DNA from: an uncultured Bacteroidales bacterium
GTDB lineage: Bacteria > Bacteroidota > Bacteroidia > Bacteroidales > UBA932
Assembly: GCA_900318015.1 (NCBI GenBank)
Contig: ONJB01000010.1
Location: 1-64,000 of the forward strand
DNA: 64,000 bases
Direction: 5' to 3'
The position numbers and the translations under genes are program-made. Positions 7,753-17,470 of the stretch are shown here, in pieces (positions within the stretch are counted from its first letter, which is position 1; the number at the start of each line of letters is the position of its first letter). The notes beneath the pieces are model-generated. The model searched no databases. It had not been told where the DNA came from and saw only the letters and a list, made by a program, of their open reading frames with translations.

Positions 7753-10289
7753 TTCTTTCTTGCAGGCAGGAACATCCCGGCGATGGAGAGAAGGAGCAGG
7801 AGGATCAAGGTGATGGAGGAAGCGCGGGAAACGTTCGCGCCGATACGGTAGGAGTCGGGCTCGAAGCGCATGACAAGGTCATGCTCGCCCGCCGGGAGCT
7901 GCGCCGCGCGCAGCGTCCAGTCCGCACGCAGGACATCGACTGGCGTGCCATCCACTTTCGCTTTCCAACCGTCGGGGTAGTAGATTTCGCTGAAGACGGC
8001 GAGGCGGTCGGCCGAGGCCTTGTAGCGGTAGCGCAGCTCGTTCGGGGTGTAGGCGGTCAGGACGATGGTATCCGTGGAATCGGCCGGAGCAGCCGTTACC
8101 GCCGGCATGTCCTTGCCGATGACGGCCTGATGCCGCAAGTCGATTCCGCCCAGGAGCGCGATTTCCTCATCCGGCGTCGCGGCCGGGACCACCTCGTCCA
8201 CGAACCAGGCGTTTCCGAAGGCGTTCTCATTCACCACCGGCGGATATTCACCGCCGACAATGATGTATCTCGTATTCAGCGCATTGAGCACGGGGGTCAC
8301 CGGCATGCCGGCCTCGATGTCGCCGAGGGTTTCGGCATTCCGGAGGACACCGTAAATCCGGTTGATCTCATCCGTCAGATAGTGCTCGATGAGGTCCTGG
8401 TAGCGCTGAAGCTTGGCCGGAGAGTATCCGCCGACGTTCTTGTGGTGGTACGACGGCACAGACGAGTTGAACACGTTGACACTCAGGTCCAGGACGCGGT
8501 AGGACGGGTCCGGGTCGGTCTTGATCAGCTTGTCCACGGTGCGCTCGGCGAAGGGTTTCGAGAAATCCTTCGGGGACATGAAATGGTTGTCGTTCAGATA
8601 GCGCCGGCCCGTCGCGAAGAGATTTACGAGCACCAGCGTGCAGATGACCAGGCTGGCGACGACCTTCCGGACCGGATTCTTCTTTTCCGGCAGGCAGGCC
8701 CAGAGCAGGAAGCCCCAGGAAACGGCGATGAGGAAGAAGGACATCAAGGCGTCCTGGCGCAGCAGGGCGATGCGGTCCGCTTGGAATGCCTCCACGAGGA
8801 TATCCTGCCCGCCCTCGTCGGAAGCCGCCGTGAAGTCGCCGGCCAACGAAGGAATCAGGAAGAACAGGAGGCAGACGCCGCCCGTCAGGGCAAAGGCGAT
8901 GCCGCTCTTCTTCAGGAACGACTTCCGGTCATAGCCGTCCTTGACGATGCGGTCCAGCGTGAGGAAGCCCAGCATGGGCAGCGTCACCTGCAGGACGACG
9001 AGCGCCATGGACACCGTCCGGAACTTGTTGTACAGCGGCAAGACATTGAAACAGAACTTCGTGAACGCCATGAAGTGGTTGCCCACCGCCATCAGGATGG
9101 CGATGACCGTCCCCACGATGAGCCACCATTTCTCCTTCCCCTTGTACAGGAACAGGCCCAGGATGAAGAGGAAAACGGTGATGGCGCCCATATACATCGG
9201 TCCGGCCGTGAAAGGCTGCGGCCCCCAGTACAGGGGCAGGGATTTCGCGATTTCACGCGTCCCCGTCTGGCCGGCGCTCTTGAGCAGCTGAATGGTCGCG
9301 GACTTCTCCGGATTGACGGCCTGCGTCGAGGAGCCACCGTTGAAATTCGGGATCATCAGGTTGGGCAGTTCCTCCCAGCCGTAGGACCACGAAGTCGCAT
9401 AGTCCAGGTCCAGGCCTCCGCCCTTGACTCCCCCGTCCTGGGTGAGTTCGGAGCCCCCACGCATGGTGTGAGGCGTATACTTCGCGAGCGGAAGCAGCTT
9501 GTTCACGTTCGTGGCGATACCCACGCTGCCGACGACCAGCAGCAAGGCCGACGCGATGAAGAACCGCGTGAGCCGGGTGTTCCGCGTCGTTTTCGCCACC
9601 AAGGAGTCCTTGTCCTTGCGGACCAGGATGTCGATGAACTCCACCAGGGCGAACAGGAGCACGAGGATGGCGAGATAGTAGGTGATCTGCTGGTGGTTCG
9701 CCTTGATCTGCAGGCTCAGCGCCAGGCCGAACAGGACGGAGCCGAGGAGCACTTTCGCGAGCCAGCGGCTCTTGGATTCGGTGCTCCGGTAGGTATAGAC
9801 GAGCGCGGCCAGCACCCACGGGAAGAAGGCGATCGCCTGCATCTTCGTGTTGTGGCCCACCTGGATAATCTGGAAGTTGTACGAGCAGAAGGCGACGGCG
9901 ATGGCGCCGCCGATCGCGAGCGGCCAGCTGATGCCGAGCGAAAGCATCAGCAGGAACGCGCCCAGCAAGGCGATGAACAGGTAGGTCGCGGGCCGTCGTC
10001 CTGTGAGCAGCAGGTTATAGATATGCTGCGTGGCATCCCCTTCGTTCTGCGTGGAGATGATCGTCGTGGGCATGCCTCCGAACATCGAACCCGTCCAGTA
10101 GGTCGGGTCGTCCGGGTGCGCCCTGTTCCACTCCACCATCTCATGTGACATCCCCGTATATTCCGAGATGTCGCCCTGGTTCACGATCTTTCCTTGCAGG
10201 AGCTGCGGCACAAAGGCGTAGCTGAGCACGAGGAAAAAGAGGACGGCGCCGAGGGCGATGCCGAGGTTCTTCAAAAGTTTCTTGTCCAT
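7749..10289 (-). CDS. YfhO-family integral membrane protein
   Basis: An 846-residue polytopic membrane protein. It has about a dozen hydrophobic segments, starting with GIALGAVLFFLVLSYAF near residue 10 and ending with a C-terminal helix SITLILLLLLSIAGMFL and ARKK tail. The N-terminal extracytoplasmic loop holds GMSHEMVEWNRAHPDDPTYW, and the C-terminal soluble domain contains VFSEIYYPDGWKAKVDGTP, which I recognise from YfhO proteins. In Firmicutes YfhO supports glycosylation of lipoteichoic acid. In Bacteroidota the substrate is unknown, but a role in surface glycan modification fits the adjacent glycosyltransferase, 3 bases upstream. The downstream TonB-domain gene overlaps it by 4 bases, so the three genes look like one operon. 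Confidence 0.8.
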   Translation of the reverse strand: MDKKLLKNLGIALGAVLFFLVLSYAFVPQLLQGKIVNQGDISEYTGMSHEMVEWNRAHPDDPTYWTGSMFGGMPTTIISTQNEGDATQHIYNLLLTGRRPATYLFIALLGAFLLMLSLGISWPLAIGGAIAVAFCSYNFQIIQVGHNTKMQAIAFFPWVLAALVYTYRSTESKSRWLAKVLLGSVLFGLALSLQIKANHQQITYYLAILVLLFALVEFIDILVRKDKDSLVAKTTRNTRLTRFFIASALLLVVGSVGIATNVNKLLPLAKYTPHTMRGGSELTQDGGVKGGGLDLDYATSWSYGWEELPNLMIPNFNGGSSTQAVNPEKSATIQLLKSAGQTGTREIAKSLPLYWGPQPFTAGPMYMGAITVFLFILGLFLYKGKEKWWLIVGTVIAILMAVGNHFMAFTKFCFNVLPLYNKFRTVSMALVVLQVTLPMLGFLTLDRIVKDGYDRKSFLKKSGIAFALTGGVCLLFFLIPSLAGDFTAASDEGGQDILVEAFQADRIALLRQDALMSFFLIAVSWGFLLWACLPEKKNPVRKVVASLVICTLVLVNLFATGRRYLNDNHFMSPKDFSKPFAERTVDKLIKTDPDPSYRVLDLSVNVFNSSVPSYHHKNVGGYSPAKLQRYQDLIEHYLTDEINRIYGVLRNAETLGDIEAGMPVTPVLNALNTRYIIVGGEYPPVVNENAFGNAWFVDEVVPAATPDEEIALLGGIDLRHQAVIGKDMPAVTAAPADSTDTIVLTAYTPNELRYRYKASADRLAVFSEIYYPDGWKAKVDGTPVDVLRADWTLRAAQLPAGEHDLVMRFEPDSYRIGANVSRASSITLILLLLLSIAGMFLPARKK

Positions 10290-10292
10290 GTC

Positions 10293-11624
10293 TTACTTGT
10301 TTTCGTTGGAGACTCGCTCCAACAGGGCGGCGAGCTCGCGGGTGAGGTTTTGGCGGGAGAAACGGGCGATGTCGCCCGTGACGGACGGGACACCGCCGGA
10401 CTTGTGCTGTTCCCAGGCTTTGTCCAGGAAGTCGCGGATGGCGGTGATGTTGTCCCAGTCGGCCGTGATGCCGGCGCCGGTATCGGCGAGGACGCGGGCC
10501 ATGGCCCCGTCCTCCTGGCCGATGCCCAGCACGGGCCGGCGGGAAGCGAGATACTCGAAGAGTTTCCCGGGAAGGATGGGCCGGTACTCCGGATCGTTCC
10601 GCAAGGGAAGCACCAGCACGGAAGCCGCCAGCTGTTCGCGGACCGCCGTCAGGTGGTCGCAATAGCCGAGGTCCACGACGTTGTCTTTCAGTCCTGCCTC
10701 TTCGATGGCCGCGTACACTTCACGGTCCACCTTGCCGACAAGCCGCAGCCGCAGTTCCTGCTTGAAGTCCGGATCGGACCAGGCCTTCGCGCCCAGCGCC
10801 TTCCAGAGGTTCAGCGGATTGCCGTCGGCGGCGAAAAGACCGGTGTGGACGACGTTGAAATGGCCGTCCGGCTCGACAGGCTGGTTGAAATCACCGCCGT
10901 CGTAGCCGTTCGTGATCATGGCCACGGGCGTCTTCGTCTGCGCCTGGAACTCTTCCTGCACGAGCGGCGTGACGGCCAGCACGGTGGAGCATTCGTCCAG
11001 CACGGACTGCTCCATCGCCCGGAGCCTGCGCCAGGTGCGGCGGGTCATCGGCAGGTGCTTGAGGTAGTACATCCGGGTCCACGGGTCGCGGAAATCCGGA
11101 ATCCAGGGAATCCCGAGTTCCTGGTGCAACCGCTGCCCGATCAGATGCATCGAGTGGGGCGGCCCTGTCGTGACAATCACATCGACCGGATGTTCCGCCA
11201 GGTATTCCTTCAGGAAACGCACGCTCGGCCGCACCCAACCCACGCGGGGGTCCGGCACGAACAGGTTGCCACGGATCCACAGCGACAGGCGCTGCTTGAA
11301 GGACTTCTTTCCGCTGGAGATCTCCGTGACGGCCCCGCCCGCGGCGCCGGCCGTGAGGGTTTTCATGTCCGTGGAGGCGCCCTTGCCCATCAGCTTGCGG
11401 TAGACGTTGTACGGCTCCGTGATCGGACGGCGGACGATTTCCGTGGTATGCGGGATTTCCGCCTCCAGGGTATGGTCGATGGCCGTATATTCCGGATTCT
11501 CAGGCGTATAGATGACCGGCTGCCAGCCTTCCTGAGGCAGGTATTTGGCGAATTTCACCCAGCGCTGCACACCTGATCCGCCGGACGGGGGCCAATAGTA
11601 CGTGATGACAAGGACTCGTTTCAT
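10293..11624 (-). CDS. glycosyltransferase, GT4-like (GT-B fold)
   Basis: A 443-residue protein beginning MKRVLVITYYWPPSGGSGVQR, the N-terminal Rossmann strand and glycine-rich loop of GT-B glycosyltransferases. The C-terminal half has the nucleotide-sugar site: VVHTGLF at about 258, RLRLVGKVD, then RPILPGKLFEYLASRRPVLGIG with the conserved Glu in the KLFEYLA helix. It most likely transfers a sugar to a cell-surface glycan or glycolipid; donor and acceptor cannot be read from sequence. It is the first gene of the minus-strand trio with the YfhO-like protein. The start region lies back to back with mutS, whose promoter is in the 58-base gap. Confidence 0.8.
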   Translation of the reverse strand: MKRVLVITYYWPPSGGSGVQRWVKFAKYLPQEGWQPVIYTPENPEYTAIDHTLEAEIPHTTEIVRRPITEPYNVYRKLMGKGASTDMKTLTAGAAGGAVTEISSGKKSFKQRLSLWIRGNLFVPDPRVGWVRPSVRFLKEYLAEHPVDVIVTTGPPHSMHLIGQRLHQELGIPWIPDFRDPWTRMYYLKHLPMTRRTWRRLRAMEQSVLDECSTVLAVTPLVQEEFQAQTKTPVAMITNGYDGGDFNQPVEPDGHFNVVHTGLFAADGNPLNLWKALGAKAWSDPDFKQELRLRLVGKVDREVYAAIEEAGLKDNVVDLGYCDHLTAVREQLAASVLVLPLRNDPEYRPILPGKLFEYLASRRPVLGIGQEDGAMARVLADTGAGITADWDNITAIRDFLDKAWEQHKSGGVPSVTGDIARFSRQNLTRELAALLERVSNENK

Positions 11625-11651
11625 AACTTACAAAGTTAACTAAAATTATCG

Positions 11652-11659
11652 TATCTTTG
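11652..11659 (+). promoter_or_regulatory. -7 promoter box (TATCTTTG) of mutS
   Basis: A perfect TAnnTTTG match 23 bases before the mutS ATG at 11683, in an AT-rich gap between divergent genes. Confidence 0.7.
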
Positions 11660-11682
11660 TATGTTCCGAAAAAGCAGACAGT

Positions 11683-14313
11683 ATGGCGAAGATGGCGGAA
11701 GACACCCCCCTGATCAGGCAGTTCTTCGAGGTCAAGGCACAGCACCCCGAAGCGCTGCTGCTGTACCGCGTGGGGGACTTCTACGAAACCTACTCGGACG
11801 ACGCCGTGACGGCGTCCCGGGTGCTGGGCCTCGTGCAGACGAAGAAATCCAACGGCGACAAGGGGCCCATCCCCATGGCCGGCTTCCCGCACCACGCCAT
11901 CGAGAACTACCTGACGAAACTGGTCCGGGCCGGCTTCAAGGTCGCCATCTGCGACCAGCTGGAGGACCCGAAATTCGCGAAGAAGCTCGTCAAGCGCGGG
12001 GTGACGGAAATCGTCACGCCGGGCATCTCCTTCGGCGAGAACATGCTGGAAATCAAGGAGAACAACTACCTGTGCGGCCTCGCCTTCGAGCGCGACCAAT
12101 GCGGCGCCGCCTTCCTGGACGTGTCCACGGGACAGTTCCAGGTGGCGCAGGGCTCGCTGGACTACATCGGCACGCTGATGGGTTCGCTCTCCCCCAAGGA
12201 GCTGGTCGTTCCCCGGAGCTACGAGAAGGGCGTCAAGGACCGCTTCGGCGACTATTACACAACGTCCCTGGACGAATGGGCGTTCGTGTATGACGCGGCG
12301 GTGGAGAAGCTCAAGCGGCAGCTCCGCGTGGACAGCCTCAAGGGATTCGCCGTGGACACGATGCCGCTCGGGCTGTGCGCCGCCGGCGCCCTGATGGTGT
12401 ACCTGGAACAGACGCAGCATGTGGGCCTCCGGAACATTTCCACCCTCGGCCGCATCGACGAGGCCAAGTTCGTGTGGATGGACCCGTTCACCCTCCGCAA
12501 CCTGGAGGTCTTCCAGGCCGCATCCGGTCGCGAAGGCGTGTCGCTGGTGGAAACCATTGACAAGTGCTCCTCGCCCATGGGCGCGCGCCTGCTCCGGAAC
12601 TGGCTTGCGATGCCGGTGCTGGACCGGAAGGAACTGGACCACCGCTACGACATCGTGCAGTTCTTTGTCGACAACCCTGATACCCTGACGCAGGTGCAGG
12701 AAGAACTGGGCAAGCTCGGCGACCTGGACCGCATCCTGGGCCGTGTCGCGAACGGCAAGGCCCTCCCGCGCGAGGTCCTGCAGCTCAGCCGCGGCCTCGC
12801 CCAGCTGGGCCCGCTGCGCGAGAACTGCACCGGCAAGGGCTGCGACGCCCTGGACAAGCTGATGCGGGGACTCGTGGGCTGCGAGAAGATCTACAAGGAG
12901 ATCGTCAATACCCTGGACCCGGAACCCGCCGCCCAGATCGGCAAGGGCCCGGTCATCGCCGAAGGCGTGAACGAGGACCTGGACGAGCTGCGCGGGCTGT
13001 CCGGCAGCGGCAAGGACTACCTGCTGGAAATGCAGCAGCGAGAGGCCGAACGGACCGGCATCCCTTCGCTCCGAATCGCCTACAACAACGTTTTCGGCTA
13101 CTATATCGAAGTCCGCAACACCTTCAAGGACAAGGTTCCCCCGGAATGGATCCGCAAGCAGACCCTGGTCAATGCGGAGCGCTACATCACCGAGGAACTG
13201 AAGGAATACGAAGAGAAGATCGTCACGGCGGAAAGCCGCATCTACGAGATCGAAACCCGCCTCTACGCCACCCTCATCGCCCATGTCCAGGACTGCATCG
13301 TGGCCATCCAGAAGAACAGCCGCATCCTGGCGAAGCTGGACGTGCTCGCGGGCTTCGCGGAGCAGGCCGAGGACCGGCACTACTGCCGCCCCGTGATGGA
13401 CGACTCCCTGTCGCTGGACATCAAGGCGGGCCGCCATCCGGTCATCGAAACCCTCATGCCGGCGGGAGAGGAATACGTCCCGAACGACGTCTTCCTGGAC
13501 TCCAAGACGCAGCAGATCATTATCTTGACCGGTCCGAACATGGCCGGTAAGTCCGCCCTCCTGCGGCAGACTGCGCTCATCGTCCTGCTCGCGCAGACAG
13601 GCTCCTTCGTGCCGGCGGCGTCGGCCCGGATCGGCTATTTTGACAAGATCTTCACCCGCGTGGGCGCGACGGACAACATCTCCCGCGGCGAATCCACCTT
13701 CATGGTGGAGATGCTGGAGACGGCGATGATCCTCCACAACCTCAGCGCCCGGTCGCTGGTCCTGCTGGACGAGATCGGCCGCGGCACCTCCACCTACGAC
13801 GGCATGTCCATCGCCCGCGGCATCGTGGAATACATCCACGAGTACGGGAAGGGCGCGAAGACCCTCTTCGCCACCCATTACCACGAACTGAACGACCTGG
13901 AAGGCGTTTTCCCGCGCGTGAAGAATTTCCATGTGACCGTCAAGGAAGTGGGAAAGGAGGTCATCTTCCTCCGCAAGATCAAGGAAGGCGGCACGGCCCA
14001 CAGCTTCGGTATCCATGTCGCCCGCATGGCCGGCATGCCCGCCCCGGTGCTGGAAAGCGCCGAGCGGACGCTCAAGGCCCTGGAAAATTCCCAGGCGCTC
14101 GAGCGCATCGGCGCGCTCACGCCCGTCAAGCCGCACAACACCAAGGAAGGCCGCGTGGAAAAGGACGGCTCCATCCAGCTTTCCATGTTCCAGCTGGACG
14201 ACCCGCTCCTGGAGTCCCTGCGTGACCGGCTCAAATCCTTGGACCTCAACAACATGACCCCTCTCCAAGCGTTCGACGCGCTTCGAGCGATGAAGGACGA
14301 GCTGGGGGTGTAG
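11683..14313 (+). CDS. mutS: DNA mismatch repair protein MutS
   Basis: An 876-residue protein of full family length. It recognises base mismatches and small loops and starts repair with MutL. Domain I carries the mismatch-reading Phe-x-Glu motif in GDFYETY (Phe33, Glu35). The connector, lever and clamp domains follow (IAYNNVFGYYIEV marks the core). The ATPase domain has Walker A GPNMAGKS at about 617-624, Walker B/signature LLDEIGRGTSTYDG at about 692-705 and FATHYHEL as the switch histidine region. The C-terminal tail ends LQAFDALRAMKDELGV, the helix-turn-helix dimerisation segment. This is MutS1, the mismatch-recognising type, since the FxE motif is present. The gene stands alone with its own promoter. 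Confidence 0.97.
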   Translation: MAKMAEDTPLIRQFFEVKAQHPEALLLYRVGDFYETYSDDAVTASRVLGLVQTKKSNGDKGPIPMAGFPHHAIENYLTKLVRAGFKVAICDQLEDPKFAKKLVKRGVTEIVTPGISFGENMLEIKENNYLCGLAFERDQCGAAFLDVSTGQFQVAQGSLDYIGTLMGSLSPKELVVPRSYEKGVKDRFGDYYTTSLDEWAFVYDAAVEKLKRQLRVDSLKGFAVDTMPLGLCAAGALMVYLEQTQHVGLRNISTLGRIDEAKFVWMDPFTLRNLEVFQAASGREGVSLVETIDKCSSPMGARLLRNWLAMPVLDRKELDHRYDIVQFFVDNPDTLTQVQEELGKLGDLDRILGRVANGKALPREVLQLSRGLAQLGPLRENCTGKGCDALDKLMRGLVGCEKIYKEIVNTLDPEPAAQIGKGPVIAEGVNEDLDELRGLSGSGKDYLLEMQQREAERTGIPSLRIAYNNVFGYYIEVRNTFKDKVPPEWIRKQTLVNAERYITEELKEYEEKIVTAESRIYEIETRLYATLIAHVQDCIVAIQKNSRILAKLDVLAGFAEQAEDRHYCRPVMDDSLSLDIKAGRHPVIETLMPAGEEYVPNDVFLDSKTQQIIILTGPNMAGKSALLRQTALIVLLAQTGSFVPAASARIGYFDKIFTRVGATDNISRGESTFMVEMLETAMILHNLSARSLVLLDEIGRGTSTYDGMSIARGIVEYIHEYGKGAKTLFATHYHELNDLEGVFPRVKNFHVTVKEVGKEVIFLRKIKEGGTAHSFGIHVARMAGMPAPVLESAERTLKALENSQALERIGALTPVKPHNTKEGRVEKDGSIQLSMFQLDDPLLESLRDRLKSLDLNNMTPLQAFDALRAMKDELGV

Positions 14314-14316
14314 TTC

Positions 14317-15678
14317 CTACAGGATCAGATTCGTCAGGAATACCACGACGATGCCCACGGGGGCGACGAACCGGAGCAGGAACCAGATGGTCCGGAAAAG
14401 GACGGCGTTCGCCTTGAGCGTGCCGCCGTTGGTGAACTCCTCATAGACATCGGCCCGGGACATCTTCCACCCCACGAACAGCGTGAAGAGCAGGCCGCCG
14501 GCCGGCAGGAGCCAGTCGGAACAGAGCTTGTCCAAGAAGTCGAAGATGCTGTTGCCCAAGAGTTTAACCTCCGCCAGCGGGCCGAAGGACAGGCTGCACA
14601 GCACGCCCACGGTCCAGGCGAATGCCGTAATGAGGAACACGGCCGTCGGGCGCCGCATGCCTTTCTCCTCCGTCAGATAGGCCACGCCCACCTCCATCAT
14701 CGAGATGGCCGAGGTAAGGGCCGCCACCAGGATGGTCACGAAAAAGATGATGGCGATGGCGGCGCTGAGCCAGGGAACGTTCGCGCCCAGCCGGTTGAAG
14801 ATATAAGGCAGGGTGTCGAACACGAGGCCGGGGCCCGCGCCGGGGGCGATGCCCGCGGCGAAAACGGCCGGCATCACGGCGAAGCCCGCGATGATGGCGA
14901 ACAGCAGGTCGGAAACGGCCGTGCCGATTCCGGCCGCCAGGATATTCTCCTCCTTCCGCATGTACGAGGCATAGGTGAGGATCGTCCCCACGCCCAGCGA
15001 CAGGGAGAAGAAGGCCTGGCCCATAGCGGCCGCGACCGCGCGCGCATCGACCTTGGAGAAATCAGGCTTGACGAGGTAGGCGACGCCCTCGGAGGCGCCC
15101 GGAAGCGTCACGGAATAGATGGCGAGGGCGACGATCAGCACGAACAGGACCGGCATCGTGACCTTCGTGAACCCCTCAATGCCCTTTTTGACGCCCGCCA
15201 GGACGATTCCCGCGACCAGGAGCATGAAGATGGTATGGACCGCGATGGGGGCGCCCGTGGAGGAGATGAACGCCCCGAAGAAGCCCTGGATCTGCTCAGG
15301 GGGCGTATTCGTGAAGTCCAGGCAGACCGCCTTGAACAGGTATTCCACCGACCAGCCGCCCACGACGCTGTAGTAGCTCAGGATGATGATGGGCGCAAAC
15401 ACGGTGAGCAGTCCCAGCCACTTCCAGCGTGAACCCGGCGCGAGCTTTTCCATGGCCCCGAAGGTGCCCTGGCGGCTGCGGCGGCCGATGATCGTCTCCG
15501 CGAAGAAGATGGGAAGGACCAGGATGAAACTCGCCAGCGCGTACAGGATAATGAAGGCCGCACCGCCGTGCTCCCCTACCATATAAGGGAAACGCCAGAT
15601 GTTGCCGAGGCCCACCGCGCTGCCGGCCATGGCCATGATCACCGCGAAGCGGCTGCCGAAGTTCTCCCGGGGCGTCAT
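14317..15678 (-). CDS. sodium-dependent transporter, NSS/SNF family
   Basis: A 453-residue polytopic protein with the neurotransmitter:sodium symporter signature. TM1 reads AMAGSAVGLGNIWRFPYMVGEHGG with the unwound GLGNIWRFP stretch that holds Na+ and substrate. TM6 is intact: SLSLGVGTILTYASY. About 11 hydrophobic segments fit the short bacterial NSS form, typically amino-acid importers driven by Na+; the substrate is unknown. It follows a second NSS gene with a 4-base overlap (ATGA), so the two are co-translated. It is the better preserved of the pair. Confidence 0.88.
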   Translation of the reverse strand: MTPRENFGSRFAVIMAMAGSAVGLGNIWRFPYMVGEHGGAAFIILYALASFILVLPIFFAETIIGRRSRQGTFGAMEKLAPGSRWKWLGLLTVFAPIIILSYYSVVGGWSVEYLFKAVCLDFTNTPPEQIQGFFGAFISSTGAPIAVHTIFMLLVAGIVLAGVKKGIEGFTKVTMPVLFVLIVALAIYSVTLPGASEGVAYLVKPDFSKVDARAVAAAMGQAFFSLSLGVGTILTYASYMRKEENILAAGIGTAVSDLLFAIIAGFAVMPAVFAAGIAPGAGPGLVFDTLPYIFNRLGANVPWLSAAIAIIFFVTILVAALTSAISMMEVGVAYLTEEKGMRRPTAVFLITAFAWTVGVLCSLSFGPLAEVKLLGNSIFDFLDKLCSDWLLPAGGLLFTLFVGWKMSRADVYEEFTNGGTLKANAVLFRTIWFLLRFVAPVGIVVVFLTNLIL

Positions 15679-16955
15679 AGCAGGTTGGAAAGGATGAGGA
15701 CGAGCAGGCCCACGGGCGCGACGTACCGGATCAGGAAGTAGAAGAAGTTGAACAGGCGGACGTTGCGGCGCTTGGTCCCGCCGTTGGTGAGTTCATCGAA
15801 GACATCGGCCTTGGGCATCTTCCAGCCCACGAACAGGACCACCAGGAGACCGCCGACCGTGAGGAGGACATTGGACGCAACGGTGTCGAACAGGTCGAAA
15901 AAGCCCATGCCGAAGACCTTCACGTCCGCCAGCGGGCCGAAGGACAGGCTGCACAGGCCGCCGAGGGCGCCGGTGATGACGAACAGGAACACGCAGGCCC
16001 ATCCGCGCTTGAAGCCCCGCTCCTCCGTCAGGTACGCCACGCCCACCTCGATCAAGGAGATGGACGAGGTGAGGGCTGCGAACAGGATGGTCAGGAAGAA
16101 CAGGATGGCGGCCAGGGAGCTGATCCACGGCATCTGCAGGCCCATCTGGGCGAAAATGTACGGCAGCGTGTCGAAGATCAGGCCGGGGCCGCTGCCCGGC
16201 TCGATGCCGGCGGCGAACACGGCCGGCATGATGGCGACGCCCGCCAGGATGGCGAACAGCATGTCGGAAACGGCCGTTCCCGAATAGAACGACTGCCCCA
16301 GCGCGTCCAGGCAGGTGCGGATGGTCACTTTCGAGAAATCGGGCCTGAACAGATAGGCGAGGCCTTTCTGCGCGCCCGGGAGGGTGAGGGAATAGACCGC
16401 AATGAGCACCACCAGCGCAAACAGGACCGGCAGGCAGATCTTGCTGAACTTCTCGATGCCCGACTTCACGCCGAGGGCGACGATGGCCACGGTGACGGCC
16501 AGGAAAGCCAGGTGGAAGCCCAGCGGGGCCCAGGTCCGCGAGATGAAACGCTCGAACGAACCGCTCATGGCGTCCGGCGCCGTATGGATGAAATCCAGCC
16601 GGACCGCCTGGACCAGATACTCCAGCGACCAGCCGCCCACGACGCTGTAGTAGGAGACGATCCACAGGGGGGTGAACACCATCAGGAAACCCAGGTAGGG
16701 CCATGCCGTGCCTTTGCCCAGCTCGATGAACGCGCCGCGACAGTTCGCGCCGGTGCGCCGGCCCACGACCGATTCGGCGAAGAAAATGGGCAGGGAGATG
16801 ACGAGCGTGGCGAGGACATAGATGACGACGAAAGCCGCGCCGCCGTCCTGGCCCACCAGGTACGGGAACCGCCAGATGTTGCCGAGGCCGATGGCGCTGC
16901 CGGCAAAGGCCATGATGACAGCCATCCGGCTGCCGAAATTCTCACGTTGCTTCAT
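15675..16955 (-). CDS. sodium-dependent transporter, NSS/SNF family, lacking TM6
   Basis: A 426-residue paralogue of the downstream gene, with an intact TM1 signature (AFAGSAIGLGNIWRFPYLVGQ). Aligned to its neighbour, the sequence jumps from LDALGQSFYS straight to GTAVSDMLFAI. About 26 residues corresponding to LSLGVGTILTYASY and the following MRKEEN loop are missing, an in-frame loss near 16278-16284. That segment is TM6, which in LeuT-fold transporters lines the substrate and Na+ sites together with TM1. As written the protein would also have a changed topology after this point. It is either non-functional, unusual, or affected by an assembly deletion. It is probably co-transcribed with the intact paralogue (4-base overlap). 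Confidence 0.82.
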   Translation of the reverse strand: MKQRENFGSRMAVIMAFAGSAIGLGNIWRFPYLVGQDGGAAFVVIYVLATLVISLPIFFAESVVGRRTGANCRGAFIELGKGTAWPYLGFLMVFTPLWIVSYYSVVGGWSLEYLVQAVRLDFIHTAPDAMSGSFERFISRTWAPLGFHLAFLAVTVAIVALGVKSGIEKFSKICLPVLFALVVLIAVYSLTLPGAQKGLAYLFRPDFSKVTIRTCLDALGQSFYSGTAVSDMLFAILAGVAIMPAVFAAGIEPGSGPGLIFDTLPYIFAQMGLQMPWISSLAAILFFLTILFAALTSSISLIEVGVAYLTEERGFKRGWACVFLFVITGALGGLCSLSFGPLADVKVFGMGFFDLFDTVASNVLLTVGGLLVVLFVGWKMPKADVFDELTNGGTKRRNVRLFNFFYFLIRYVAPVGLLVLILSNLL

Positions 16956-16979
16956 GTGTCAAGTTCGTTCTTGTCCGGT

Positions 16980-17468
16980 TTACCGGCGGCGGTACACCAC
17001 GAATTCGTAGGTGATGCCGGTGGCGGGGTCCACCTGCAGTTCGCTGCGGCTGTCCTCCCGCCAGATCGCCGGGTCGATGACGGGGAAAAAGGCATCGGCG
17101 TCCTCCGGGGCGTCGTGCACGTGGGTAATATGCATGGTATCGACCACCTCCATCGCCTCGGCGTAGGTGTAGGCCCCGCCGATGACGAAGGCCTTTTCGT
17201 CGGCGGCGGCTTCAAAGGCCGCGTCCAGGCTGTCGACGACAGTCACGCCTTCCGGGGCGTCCGGCCAGGGGAAGAGGGAGATGACGATGTTGTGCCGCTT
17301 GGGGAGCGGGCGTCCGATGGACTGGAAGGTCATCCAGCCCATGATGACGGCGTTTCCGGTAGTCTGCTGCCGGAAATACTTCATATCGCCCGGGAGATTC
17401 CACAGGAGGGCGTTCTTGCGGCCGATGGCGTAGTTGTCGGCGACGGCGACGATGAGGCTCTTTTCCAT
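16980..17468 (-). CDS. folA: dihydrofolate reductase
   Basis: A 162-residue enzyme that reduces dihydrofolate to tetrahydrofolate with NADPH, regenerating the folate consumed by thymidylate synthase. The start chosen is ATG 17468 (MEKSLIVAVADNYAIGRKN); the longer frame only adds a basic non-homologous leader. Landmarks: AIGRKNALLWNLPGDMKYFR (active-site Asp and the LPxDxxxF helix), NAVIMGWMTFQSIGRPLPKR (cofactor site) and FVIGGAYTYAEAM (GG at the nucleotide site). It starts 2 bases after the thyA stop, giving the classic thyA-folA operon. Confidence 0.96.
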   Translation of the reverse strand: MEKSLIVAVADNYAIGRKNALLWNLPGDMKYFRQQTTGNAVIMGWMTFQSIGRPLPKRHNIVISLFPWPDAPEGVTVVDSLDAAFEAAADEKAFVIGGAYTYAEAMEVVDTMHITHVHDAPEDADAFFPVIDPAIWREDSRSELQVDPATGITYEFVVYRRR

Positions 17469-17470
17469 GA

